NCBI GenBank assembly: GCA_016716065.1
Contig: JADJXA010000002.1
Coordinates: 496,001 to 560,000 of the forward strand
Reading direction: 5' to 3'
Length of the DNA stretch: 64,000 nucleotides
Source of the DNA: Candidatus Leptovillus gracilis
GTDB lineage: Bacteria > Chloroflexota > Anaerolineae > Promineifilales > Promineifilaceae
Positions 25,740 through 33,636 of this stretch are shown here, piece after piece. Position 1 is the first letter of the stretch, and every line of letters begins with the position of its first letter. Under the pieces are notes generated by a model, which saw only the letters and a program-made list of their open reading frames with translations, made no database searches and was not told the DNA's origin. Position numbers and translations under genes: made by a program.

Positions 25740-27374
25740 CTATGGAACAAGCTGCCCATCCGCGTACAACTTCCGCAGGGTGGCTTTGCTGAATTTGCCA
25801 ACGCTGGTTTTGGGGATTTCGGTGATGAAGACGAAGTCGTCGGGAATCCAGAATTTGGCGACGCGGGCGGCCAGGAACTCTTTCAGGTCGTCAACGGTCA
25901 GGTCGTAACCGTCTTTGGTGGGGACGATGGCGGCTAACGGCCGTTCCGACCACTTCTCATCCGGGATGGCGATCACGGCCGCTTCCATCACTTTCGGATG
26001 GGCCATCAGCACGTTCTCCAACTCCACCGACGAAATCCACTCGCCGCCGCTCTTCACCAGGTCCTTCGTGCGGTCGGTGATGTTCATAATGCCGTGTTCA
26101 TCAATCGTAGACACGTCGCCGGTGCGGAACCAACCATCGTCGGTCATGTAATCGTCGGTAATGTCGCGCTTAAAGTATTGGCTGATAATCCACGGGCCGC
26201 GTACTTGCAGTTCGCCCATTTGCTTGCCGTCCCAGGGCAGTTCCCGGCCGATGGCGTCCACAATGCGCATCTCCACGCCGCAAATGGCATACCCTTGTTT
26301 GGCTTTGATATCCCACTTCTCTTCGTCGGATAAATCCTGATGATGGCCTTGCAAGATAGAAACCGTGCCCAGCGGCGATAGTTCCGTCATCCCCCAGGCG
26401 TGCAGCACACTGACGCCCAATTGGCTCTCAAAATCCTTGATGAGTTGGCGCGGCATCGCCGATCCACCGACGATGAGGGCGCGTACGCTGGAAATGTCGC
26501 GGGGGTTTTGTTTCAGTTCGTGATACAGCGCCGTCCAAATGGTGGGCACACCAGCAGCAATGGTCACTTTTTCCTGTTCGATAAGCATCGCCAATGGTTC
26601 CGGTTTCAGGTGTGGGCCAGGCATCACCACATCGGAGCCGGCCATAGCGCAGGCATAAGGCAGCCCCCAGGCCATCGCGTGGAACTGCGGCACGACAGGC
26701 AGTACCACGTCTGATTCCAACATGCCCAGGGCAGCCGCCTGGTTTTCACCCAGGGTGTGCAGATACATGGAGCGGTGGCTGTACAGCGCACCTTTGGGAT
26801 GGCCGGTGGTGCCGCTGGTGTAACAAAGGCCCATTGCCATGTTTTCGTCGGTGGAGCGCCAGGCAAAGTCTTCATCGGAATCGGCGATGAGGTCTTCGTA
26901 GTAAAGGACGTTGCGCAATTTGGTGGGCGTGCCTTTGGGCGCGTTGAGCAAAACGTAATGCTTGACGCTGGTAATCTGGTGAGCGACCCGTTCATAAAGC
27001 GGCAGCAAGGTGGCGTCTATGAAGACGATCTGGTCTTCGGCGTGGTCCACAATGTAGGAGAGCTGCTCTGGGAAGAGGCGAATGTTGAGGGTATGGCAGA
27101 CGGCCCCTGCGCCGGGGATGGCGTAATACAGTTCCATATGTTGGTAATGGTTCCAGGCAAAGGTCCCTACCCGGTCGCCCGGCTCGATGCCTAATTTAAC
27201 CAACGCTTTGGACAGGCGCTTGACCCGTTTGTACATGTCGGCGTAGGTGTAACGGTGCATGGAACCATCGGGCAGCATGGTAGAAATTTGCTTTTTGGGG
27301 AACATGCGGTTGGCATATTCCAAAATGCGGTCCATCGTCAACTGGTAATTCATCATCAAACCTTGCATTGTCAT
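25740..27374 (-). CDS. Long-chain fatty acid-CoA ligase
   Basis: A 544-aa AMP-forming acyl-CoA synthetase that activates fatty acids with ATP and CoA. The motifs are CYTSGTTGHPKGALYSH (P-loop), HAWGMTELSPLGT, WFRTGDVSTIDEHG, the hinge DRTKDLVKSGGEWISSVELE and the C-terminal catalytic lysine in KTSVGKFSKATLR. The short linker and TGD context fit medium/long-chain enzymes. Start ATG 27374 follows AAGGAGAG and is preferred over 27428. It probably leads the acyl-CoA operon that continues to the CoA-transferase and dehydrogenase. Confidence 0.93.
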   Translation of the reverse strand: MTMQGLMMNYQLTMDRILEYANRMFPKKQISTMLPDGSMHRYTYADMYKRVKRLSKALVKLGIEPGDRVGTFAWNHYQHMELYYAIPGAGAVCHTLNIRLFPEQLSYIVDHAEDQIVFIDATLLPLYERVAHQITSVKHYVLLNAPKGTPTKLRNVLYYEDLIADSDEDFAWRSTDENMAMGLCYTSGTTGHPKGALYSHRSMYLHTLGENQAAALGMLESDVVLPVVPQFHAMAWGLPYACAMAGSDVVMPGPHLKPEPLAMLIEQEKVTIAAGVPTIWTALYHELKQNPRDISSVRALIVGGSAMPRQLIKDFESQLGVSVLHAWGMTELSPLGTVSILQGHHQDLSDEEKWDIKAKQGYAICGVEMRIVDAIGRELPWDGKQMGELQVRGPWIISQYFKRDITDDYMTDDGWFRTGDVSTIDEHGIMNITDRTKDLVKSGGEWISSVELENVLMAHPKVMEAAVIAIPDEKWSERPLAAIVPTKDGYDLTVDDLKEFLAARVAKFWIPDDFVFITEIPKTSVGKFSKATLRKLYADGQLVP

Positions 27375-27403
27375 ACTCTCCTTGTGAAATTGTGCTGAAT
27401 CGT

Positions 27404-27440
27404 AATCCGTAATCCGGTTACGGAACACGGATCACGGTCT
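27404..27440. repeat. GTAATCC / GGAACACGG word tract
   Basis: Tandem words CGTAATCCGTAATCC and ACGGAACACGGATCACGG fill the gap between the thioesterase stop and the ligase leader. The GGAACACG word recurs at 52090-52112. Confidence 0.65.
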
Positions 27441-27929
27441 TATCACCCCACAAACGGGCGCTTGCCAATGAAGTTGGCTGTGTTCGGTCATCAGAGCGTC
27501 TATGTTGGCGGCGATGTTGGGTGGGAAGGGGGAGATGCGGCGTTGGGTCAGGTCGGCGTGCGCTCCCATGGATTCCAGGGTGGCGGCCAGTTTGCCCTGG
27601 GTTTCATTGATCATGAACAGCATAAAGTGAATCCGTTTGGCCGAACGGCCGATGAGCCGGGCGCGTATGGTCAATTCGTTGCCTTCGTGAACTTCGGCCA
27701 GGTAGTTGATGAAATGTTGCAGGGCAAATGCGCCGCCAGCTTTGGAATCGTAATAGGCCTGGTCCATGCCAAAACTGGTGAACAAGTCCCAGGCGGCCGT
27801 GTCGAACAAGGCCAGGTAGTAGCGCACGTTCATATGCCCCATCGCGTCCAGATAATCATCCGGCACGGTCTGGCGCAGGTAGCAGGGCAGTGGTTGCAGG
27901 TCGGTGGGGGTGGGGAAGGTTAGTCTCAT
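27432..27929 (-). CDS. Hot-dog acyl-CoA thioesterase, 4HBT/FadM-like
   Basis: A 165-aa thioesterase-fold protein. The N-terminal VPDDYLDAMGHMNVRYYLALFDTAAWDLF is the 4-hydroxybenzoyl-CoA thioesterase/YbgC type motif, with the aspartate and His-Met-Asn of the active site. A hot-dog core with ELTIRARLIGRSAKRIHFMLFM follows. It likely hydrolyses acyl-CoA thioesters alongside the acyl-CoA ligase encoded just downstream. AAAGGAC precedes the ATG. Word repeats (ATCCGTA, GGAACACG) separate it from the ligase gene. Confidence 0.85.
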   Translation of the reverse strand: MRLTFPTPTDLQPLPCYLRQTVPDDYLDAMGHMNVRYYLALFDTAAWDLFTSFGMDQAYYDSKAGGAFALQHFINYLAEVHEGNELTIRARLIGRSAKRIHFMLFMINETQGKLAATLESMGAHADLTQRRISPFPPNIAANIDALMTEHSQLHWQAPVCGVIRP

Positions 27930-27939
27930 TGTCCTTTAT

Positions 27940-27964
27940 GAGCGAGAGATGCCCTCTCTCGCTC
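27940..27964 (-). other. Intergenic hairpin at the MBL-fold gene end
   Basis: GAGCGAGAGA (27940-27949) pairs with TCTCTCGCTC (27955-27964) around TGCCC. It spans the stop codon of the metallo-hydrolase gene and the leader of the thioesterase gene. It has no T-run, so it may affect mRNA stability rather than terminate transcription. Confidence 0.55.
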
Positions 27965-28947
27965 TAGCTCTCGCTTATGAAATAGTGCCATACTCCTGAA
28001 ATGGTTTCCTGGTGGATAGCGCCATCGGCGAGAAGCAGGTCCAGGTAGCCGATGAGCATCCAGAGGCCGGCGAAGCGAAACTGGGGTGGATGATGGGCGT
28101 ACATTTTGTCTACAAGGGCGGCGGGGGTGTGGGCGCCTTGTTGGATGTGGGTCAGGCATTCGGCTTTGCGCTGCTGGATGCGCTGGCGCTGTTTGTGGAT
28201 GACAGTGTGGTGGTCGAGGTTGAAGCGGGGGCCAAACGGCCGTCCATGCCCCGGAAACACCGCTTCAATATCCAACGCCGCTACCCGGTCCAGCGACTGC
28301 ATAAATTGGGGCAGGGCGGGGATGCGCTCTTCATCGCATAACGGCCGTTCCACCACCGGCGTCGGCGTCGTTTGCAGCAAATGGTCGGCGGAAAGCAGCT
28401 GTTTGGTGTCTGGCTGGTAGAAGCAGGTTTGGGCGCTGGCGTGGCCCGGCGTGTGGATTACCTGCCAGGGCAGGCCGCCCAATTGCAGCAGGCCATTGGC
28501 CGGGAAGGTGTGCAGGCGTTCGGGCGGGATGGGGTCGAGTTGAGCGGCAACGGCCGTCATGCCGAGCACAATCAATGCGGCCGTATCATCATCCAACCCC
28601 ACCCGACGCAAGAACGCATCACGAAAGTAAGCCATGCGCTGCTGCCACATAACGGCCGTATCACGCAGCCAATCCGCGCCCAATTCGCAAATCCACACAT
28701 CGGCGTCGCTGTGGGCGGCGATGGTTCCCGCCTGCCCAAAATGGTCTATGTGCGGATGGGTGATGATCACCCGCGAGATGTCCATGACCGTCAGGTTATG
28801 CTCGGCCAGACCAAATTGCAGCGCCTCCCAACTGGCCGGCGACTTCAGGCCAGCGTCTATTAGCACCGGTTCCGGCTGACGAAAAAGGTAGACGTTGACC
28901 GGCCCTACGTCGAGTCCGGTTGGCAGTTCGAGGCGAATAGGTTCCAT
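27964..28947 (-). CDS. Metallo-beta-lactamase-fold hydrolase
   Basis: A 327-aa metallo-beta-lactamase superfamily hydrolase. The zinc motif THPHIDHFG gives H64, H66, D68 and H69. HTPGHAS supplies a further histidine, LSADHLL the bridging aspartate, and FPGHGRPF the last histidine. A C-terminal winged-helix-like region (about 240-320) matches the LACTB2/ribonuclease-like subgroup. The substrate is unknown. It probably starts the minus-strand acyl-CoA transcript. A MBL hydrolase with acyl-CoA genes may act as a thioester hydrolase. Confidence 0.85.
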   Translation of the reverse strand: MEPIRLELPTGLDVGPVNVYLFRQPEPVLIDAGLKSPASWEALQFGLAEHNLTVMDISRVIITHPHIDHFGQAGTIAAHSDADVWICELGADWLRDTAVMWQQRMAYFRDAFLRRVGLDDDTAALIVLGMTAVAAQLDPIPPERLHTFPANGLLQLGGLPWQVIHTPGHASAQTCFYQPDTKQLLSADHLLQTTPTPVVERPLCDEERIPALPQFMQSLDRVAALDIEAVFPGHGRPFGPRFNLDHHTVIHKQRQRIQQRKAECLTHIQQGAHTPAALVDKMYAHHPPQFRFAGLWMLIGYLDLLLADGAIHQETISGVWHYFISES

Positions 28948-28999
28948 TTTGGGGTTATGCCTGAACAGGGGGTATAGGTTTAAGGTTCGCTAAAATAGA

Positions 29000-29037
29000 G
29001 AGACCTGAGAGTGGAAACCTGACCGGCCTCAGGTCTC
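29000..29037. other. Hairpin GAGACCTGAG/CTCAGGTCTC
   Basis: A 10-bp perfect inverted repeat with an 18-nt loop lies upstream of the metallo-hydrolase gene. No T-run follows. Its function is unclear. Confidence 0.55.
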
Positions 29038-29064
29038 AGTAGCCGTCTAACAATTATGTGGCAC

Positions 29065-29097
29065 AGGTTGGACCCATCTTCAAGATGGGTCCAATCT
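29065..29097. repeat. Covarying hairpin repeat, copy with ACCC core
   Basis: Arms AGGTTGGACCCATCT and AGATGGGTCCAATCT pair over 15 bp with one G-T wobble; the loop is TCA. It is 24 bp downstream of the minus-strand membrane-protein stop at 29121. The flanks GTGGCAC and AATCTAAAAAA match other copies. Confidence 0.88.
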
Positions 29098-29120
29098 AAA
29101 AAATTGTCAATCTCAGGATA

Positions 29121-29575
29121 CTACTCAAACTGCTTCCAGTTCAGGCCGACCAGGTAGCTGACGATGGCTGCCGGGGCCAGGGCGCTGAAGCCCGCACCGA
29201 CCATCCCGGCCAAAACCATGATCACGGTGGTGGCGGCGGCGGAGGCGAGGTAGAGATACAAGCCCCATTTTTTCCAATACCACAAAGCGGTCGCAGCCGC
29301 GATGCGTTGATAACGCTGGTGACGATCATCAGCCACGCATACCAGGGTACATCGGCGAAGCTCATGCCCAGTATCCGCTTTTCGTTGAACAGCAGGATGG
29401 TCAAGACGATGTTGACAACCAGGATGAGCAGGATAATGGCCGTGAGGTAGGATTTGCGTTGTTTGGCGACGGCCGTTTTTGCGCCAGTTCCATTTATCTT
29501 GGAATAGGGTTTGTTGTTTTTACCTGGCTTTTGGGGATCAGCCGGACTCTTTCCAGAATACTGTGCTTTTGCCAT
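29121..29575 (-). pseudogene. Small polytopic membrane protein with one frameshift
   Basis: Two overlapping frames make one protein. The first (from 29575) gives a basic N-terminus (SGKSPADPQKPGKNNKPYSK), a transmembrane helix (LTAIILLILVVNIVLTILLF), and PWYAWLMIVTSVINA. The continuation ALWYWKKWGLYLYLASAAATTVIMVLAG, ending at 29121, lies in another frame. The switch is near 29305-29320. The composite has about three helices and resembles small DUF membrane proteins with an xWKKWG(L/V)Y motif. Either a one-base indel in the assembly or true decay; the function is unknown. Confidence 0.6.
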
Positions 29576-29653
29576 ATTTGTTCCTCATTGGGGTGGTATT
29601 TGCTGGCCTCTATTTTGACACTACGCCGGGTTTTCGTCCAATGATAGGATTTT

Positions 29654-30340
29654 TCAGATGGCAACGGCCGTCATCAACCACACACCGCTCTCCTGCCTGG
29701 CGCGCATGGCAAAAGAAAACCGGTCCAGGTCCAGCGCGTATTCCAGGTCGGTAATGGGCACGTGGGTAAAAGCGGGATTGGCAAAGAAACGGCCGTTCAT
29801 CGAATGACGTACCCGGTCCAGATACGGCGCCGGGTCGGGCTGTTCGCCGCGCAGCAGCGCCGATAGATAATCGGAACAGGCTCTATCTTCTTCGCCGTAA
29901 CCACCAGGGCGGTCATCGGTGTTGACAAAGGTCACTTGCTCCGGCTGCATGGCCTGGACGGCGCGGACGGTGGCCCCGGCGCACACAAAACTGGCGCTAA
30001 AAACGGCGGTGGCGTTCACGCTGCGTACCACCCCCTGTGTCCCGGCGCTGGTGCGTTGGATGAGGCGACGGCCGTTCAGGTCCACGCCCACCAGGTCTGT
30101 GGGGGAATTGCTGAAATCGAAACCGGGGATGTGACGGCCGTTTACTTCGCCCATCAGCAAGGCATCCGGCCACTGCTGGCGGCCGGCAAACGCCTCATCC
30201 ACGCTGCTGACCAACATCATTTCGGCTGCGCCAGCGGCAAAGGCAAAGGCGGCTGTGGTAAAAGCGCGCAGCACGTCAATGACGACTACGAGGCCGGCAG
30301 CCTGAGTACAGGCGTCTGGGGTAATTTGGTCAATTTTCAT
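29654..30340 (-). CDS. comB: 2-phosphosulfolactate phosphatase-family protein (ComB)
   Basis: A 228-aa ComB-family phosphatase. Conserved segments are VVVIDVLRAFTTAAFAFAAGA, GEVNGRHIPGFDFSNSP, RTSAGTQGVV and EEDRACSDYL. The characterised archaeal enzyme releases phosphate from 2-phosphosulfolactate in coenzyme M synthesis. Bacterial homologues are widespread without that pathway, so sulfolactate formation here is uncertain. No other coenzyme M gene is in the window. It is followed by the damaged membrane gene on the same strand. Confidence 0.85.
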   Translation of the reverse strand: MKIDQITPDACTQAAGLVVVIDVLRAFTTAAFAFAAGAAEMMLVSSVDEAFAGRQQWPDALLMGEVNGRHIPGFDFSNSPTDLVGVDLNGRRLIQRTSAGTQGVVRSVNATAVFSASFVCAGATVRAVQAMQPEQVTFVNTDDRPGGYGEEDRACSDYLSALLRGEQPDPAPYLDRVRHSMNGRFFANPAFTHVPITDLEYALDLDRFSFAMRARQESGVWLMTAVAI

Positions 30341-30374
30341 ATGATTACTCCGTTAGTGATGCGCCACTCGCCCA

Positions 30375-30899
30375 TCAGGAATGCGCGGCGGCTTCCGGCG
30401 TGCGCCAATGGTATTGATTGTTTTGTTGCACATCGCGCACCATGCCGATTTTTTCCAGAACGCGCTGCGAGGCCGCGTTATGTGCCTGGGTCCAGGCGGT
30501 GACGGCCGTACACCCCGGTTGGCGCAGCGCCCAGGCGACCAATGCCCCGGCGGCTTCGGTCATCAAACCCTGGCCCTGCTGTTCCGGGGCCAGCCCATAG
30601 CCGATTTCGACCTCGGCACGGCCGTTGGGCATCCCTTTAAAGCCAATCAGGCCAATCCCCAGGTTGATCTCTGGTCGCGTAATAAGCCAATAGGTGTACC
30701 AATCATGGCTGCGCGGGTCGGCCAGACGCATTTTAGACAACTTGGCCCGAATCGCCTGGGCCACAACAGGCGTCACCACAGATGGCAGCACCGCCACACA
30801 CAAAGCAACGTTTAGCAGGCCGGGATCTTGGTCAATTAGCTGCAATTGAGCCAGCGAAAGAGCCAACAGGCGTAAACGTGGCGTGTCTAATTGGGTCAT
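30375..30899 (-). CDS. GNAT-family N-acetyltransferase (RimJ/RimL-like)
   Basis: A 174-aa acetyltransferase. The N-terminal TPRLRLLAL and the acetyl-CoA motif VEIGYGLAPEQQGQGLMTEAAGALVAWAL are RimJ/RimL type, with the late NAASQRVLEKIGM signature. The target could be a protein N-terminus, an antibiotic or a metabolite; none can be chosen. Start ATG 30899 gives the conserved N-terminus, although no strong ribosome site is visible. It may be co-transcribed with comB, 34 bp downstream. Confidence 0.85.
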   Translation of the reverse strand: MTQLDTPRLRLLALSLAQLQLIDQDPGLLNVALCVAVLPSVVTPVVAQAIRAKLSKMRLADPRSHDWYTYWLITRPEINLGIGLIGFKGMPNGRAEVEIGYGLAPEQQGQGLMTEAAGALVAWALRQPGCTAVTAWTQAHNAASQRVLEKIGMVRDVQQNNQYHWRTPEAAAHS

Positions 30900-31185
30900 T
30901 GGCCGAATTCTTGTTTGCTGGAGTCTATGCAAAATTACGCCGACTTCTGGTGTCGTAACGCGATTTGCCAACGGGTCTGTTTCATCTCAGTTAAAGGGAC
31001 AGCATGATTGGCAGGGTTTACGAATTTACTCCTCGACCACGCTAAACTGCAAATCTTGTAAATCCGTGTTCTCTGCGCCTCCGTGGTGAGGGCTTAGGGT
31101 TCATATGTTTTTAACCTGGTGAGATTGGACCAATCTTGGAGATTGGTCCAATCTGGAAACTCCAAAGTTAATTGCAAACGAACCC
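30900..31185. other. Intergenic region with hairpin repeat
   Basis: No gene is seen in these 286 bases. Bases 31050-31110 are a low-complexity tract (AATCCGTGTTCTCTGCGCCTCCGTGG type words). A hairpin-family copy lies at 31122-31154. The word CGAACCCTTAG near 31179 recurs in reverse complement next to the IS66 element (41806-41816). Confidence 0.55.
31122..31154. repeat. Covarying hairpin repeat, ACC core
   Basis: AGATTGGACCAATCT, loop TGG, AGATTGGTCCAATCT. It is 32 bp downstream of the minus-strand stop at 31186. Confidence 0.9.
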
Positions 31186-31917
31186 TTAGTAGATACCAAA
31201 AATGTCTTTAGGCGAGTCTCCTGGTATAAGCCTGTCGAGAGTAATTTTCTCATACTGTGCCTGCGCCAGATAAGCGGTCGCCAGGGCGACGGCCAGGTTA
31301 ACGGCCGCCAACAATGTCAGCGCCGCCAACGATTGGTCCAGGCTGCTGTAAAATAGTTCAAACCCGGTCAGAAACAACAGCGCGCCCATACCGGCCTCCA
31401 GCGGGTGGACGGCCAGGGCCATGTGCAGCAGCCCTAAAACCAACAGCGCAATCACCGCCAGATTCAGATAAGCCAGGTTGTCTGGGAGCAGCGGCAAATA
31501 GACGTTGGGCCGACCAGACAGCCAGAGTACCAGCGGCAGCGCCAACCCGGCAAGCAGGACGCGCACCGCCCACAGCGGCAAACGGTACCGCCACACTCGT
31601 ACCGTCTGCGGCTGCCGCCACTGAGCCGCCTCGGCTTCCGTCAGGTCGTCCGGCGCGTGGCCCCAATTCACCTGCCGCCCGGTCAGATACAAAATGAGGC
31701 AGACAAACCAACCTACCAGCAGCTTGACGATGGCTAAACGCGGGTCCAACACGTCTACAAACAGCAGCAGCGCGGCAAAATAGTGCCCGGCCATGGCCAA
31801 AAGCGCCAGCCGCGCATCGGGGACGACCACAACAATGACGGCCGTTAGCCCTACCAACCATGCCGCCGGTTCACCGCGCAAAAATTCCAACCGCTGCAAC
31901 CAATCAAAAATTGTCAT
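31186..31917 (-). CDS. Polytopic membrane protein, HyfE/NuoK-like context
   Basis: A 243-aa protein with six or more hydrophobic segments. The last part, HPLEAGMGALLFLTGFELFYSSLDQSLAALTLLAAVNLAVALATAYL, resembles small subunits of hydrogenase-4/Mrp-type complexes (HyfE, NuoK). It lies 17 bp after a NuoN/MrpD-like gene in the same direction, which supports an ion-translocating membrane complex. No hydrogenase or NADH-binding subunit is in the window. The assignment rests on weak similarity and context. Confidence 0.5.
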   Translation of the reverse strand: MTIFDWLQRLEFLRGEPAAWLVGLTAVIVVVVPDARLALLAMAGHYFAALLLFVDVLDPRLAIVKLLVGWFVCLILYLTGRQVNWGHAPDDLTEAEAAQWRQPQTVRVWRYRLPLWAVRVLLAGLALPLVLWLSGRPNVYLPLLPDNLAYLNLAVIALLVLGLLHMALAVHPLEAGMGALLFLTGFELFYSSLDQSLAALTLLAAVNLAVALATAYLAQAQYEKITLDRLIPGDSPKDIFGIY

Positions 31918-31934
31918 ACGCTAATCGTCTATTG

Positions 31935-33490
31935 TCATGGTGTTAACAAAATGAGGGCGGCCAACAGCAGCAGCCATAACAGGCCGCGTTCGCCTTCTAA
32001 CAAGGCAGCGGCATCACGCACGGCGCTGACTAGCAGCCGCAGCCCGCCGCCCCAGTGGCCTGAGGCAAGAATAACCGGCCAGCGCACGGCCGTCGGCGCA
32101 GGGGGTGCATTCTGTAATAAACGAGCCAGCAGCAGTCCACCCAACAGCGGCAGCAGCAGTGCCGTCCAAACGACCCAGGACACGCCGCCCAAAACCGGCC
32201 AGGCCAGCAGCCCCAGCGCCAGCAGCAGCCGCGCCGCGCTTTCTGCCAGGTCCGGCGCAGCCGGCCCTGCCTGGTCAGACGTTTCTTGCTGCCCCAGACC
32301 AAAGAGGCAAACGGCCGTCACCAATCCCACTTGCAGCAGCGCCAGCACCGCAACCAATACCCAGCCACCGGCTGCCAGCCACGCCTCAAACAGAGCGGCA
32401 CGGCCGTTAAACCCGGCCGTCAGCGGCAGACCGGTCAGCGCCGCCAGCGCCAAAACCAATCCGATCAGGCGCTGTCCATTTGCCAGCCAACCGGCCTGGT
32501 CTGCCGGAGCCACGCGCCGCCAGCGAGCGACCAGGAACAGCCCGGCCACGGCCAGGCTCCACGCCCGCGCTTCGGCGGCGGCGGCGTCTGGACCAGCCCA
32601 CAAACCGGCCAGCAGTACAAACCCAGCCGCTGCCAGCGCCAGCGCCGCGCCAAAACGCGCCGGGTCAGTCCGATGTTCCCAGGCGCGCCACAACCCGGCC
32701 AAAATGAGCAGCAGGCCCGCCAGGGTGAACAGCAGCAGGCCAGGCATTGGTCCGGTGGCCGACAGCCGGGCCAGCAGAGCCGCCCCGGCCAACAGCGGCG
32801 ACAACAACAGCAGCACGGCCGTTTCCCGTTTCGCCCCTTCAATGAGAACACGCCAACCGAACAGGGGAACGGCCGTCAGGTATGCCACACCAGCCAACAA
32901 GGCCGCCGCTCGCGCCGCCGCCGACCACGTGTTCCACTCGGCGCCGCCGCCAGCGCGGCGGCGTACCAGAGACCCAACGCCCCCGGCAGCAGAATCAGCG
33001 CTGCGCCCGGCCCAAGACGATCTTCCGCCTTGTGGCTGGTGAACAATGCCATGACTGCCCAGACCAAGACCGACGCCAACCAGGCGGTCACCAACAACGC
33101 TGGTGTACCGGCCCACAGCGTCGCCAGCGTCACCGCGCCAATGAGCAACATGAGACTACGCTGAGGAAAGAAAGAAAGCGGCGTTTGCCGGGCCGGATGA
33201 TGCGCCAGCAAGGCAGCCGCCAACAGTACCACCAGCCAAACGCCGCCCAGAGACCAGGTCCACGCATCCACCTGCCAGGCGCGTAACGTCGGCCAGGCGG
33301 ATGCGGCAAGGGTTGGGTCTGGCAGCACAGGTACGGCCGTGCGCAGCCCCAACCACAGGAGGAGCGCCAGAATGAGCGGGGTAACGGCCGTTGCCCCCAC
33401 CCATCGTGGACGGTAACGAGTCACGGCGGCCACCAACGCGGCCCCCAGCAAAAGCAAGCCAATCAACAATCCAGGTATAAATGTCATCAT
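31935..33490 (-). pseudogene. NuoN/MrpD-like proton-conducting membrane transporter with a frameshift
   Basis: Two frames join to about 515 codons of very hydrophobic sequence. The first (from 33490) ends its good part at GALGLWYAAALAAA. The second resumes with EWNTWSAAARAAALLAGVAYL and runs to 31935. The switch lies in a G/C-repetitive stretch near 32940-32960. The part LTGLPLTAGFNGRAALFEAW is the complex-I-antiporter motif, with Arg where Lys is usual. A sequencing indel is as likely as decay. It is probably one subunit with the downstream HyfE-like protein. The usual quinone-complex partners are absent. Confidence 0.55.
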
Positions 33491-33636
33491 ACGCAAACTG
33501 CGATTGTAGCCCTTCACTTGCCGGTTGCCAATGCGCGGCGCGGCGGCCCATCAATTCTCAATTTGTCATGAACTTGGCCGGTCTTTTACCGACCTGCTCT
33601 TGCCAACTCCCTCGCAGATGATTAGACTTCCCTTTG

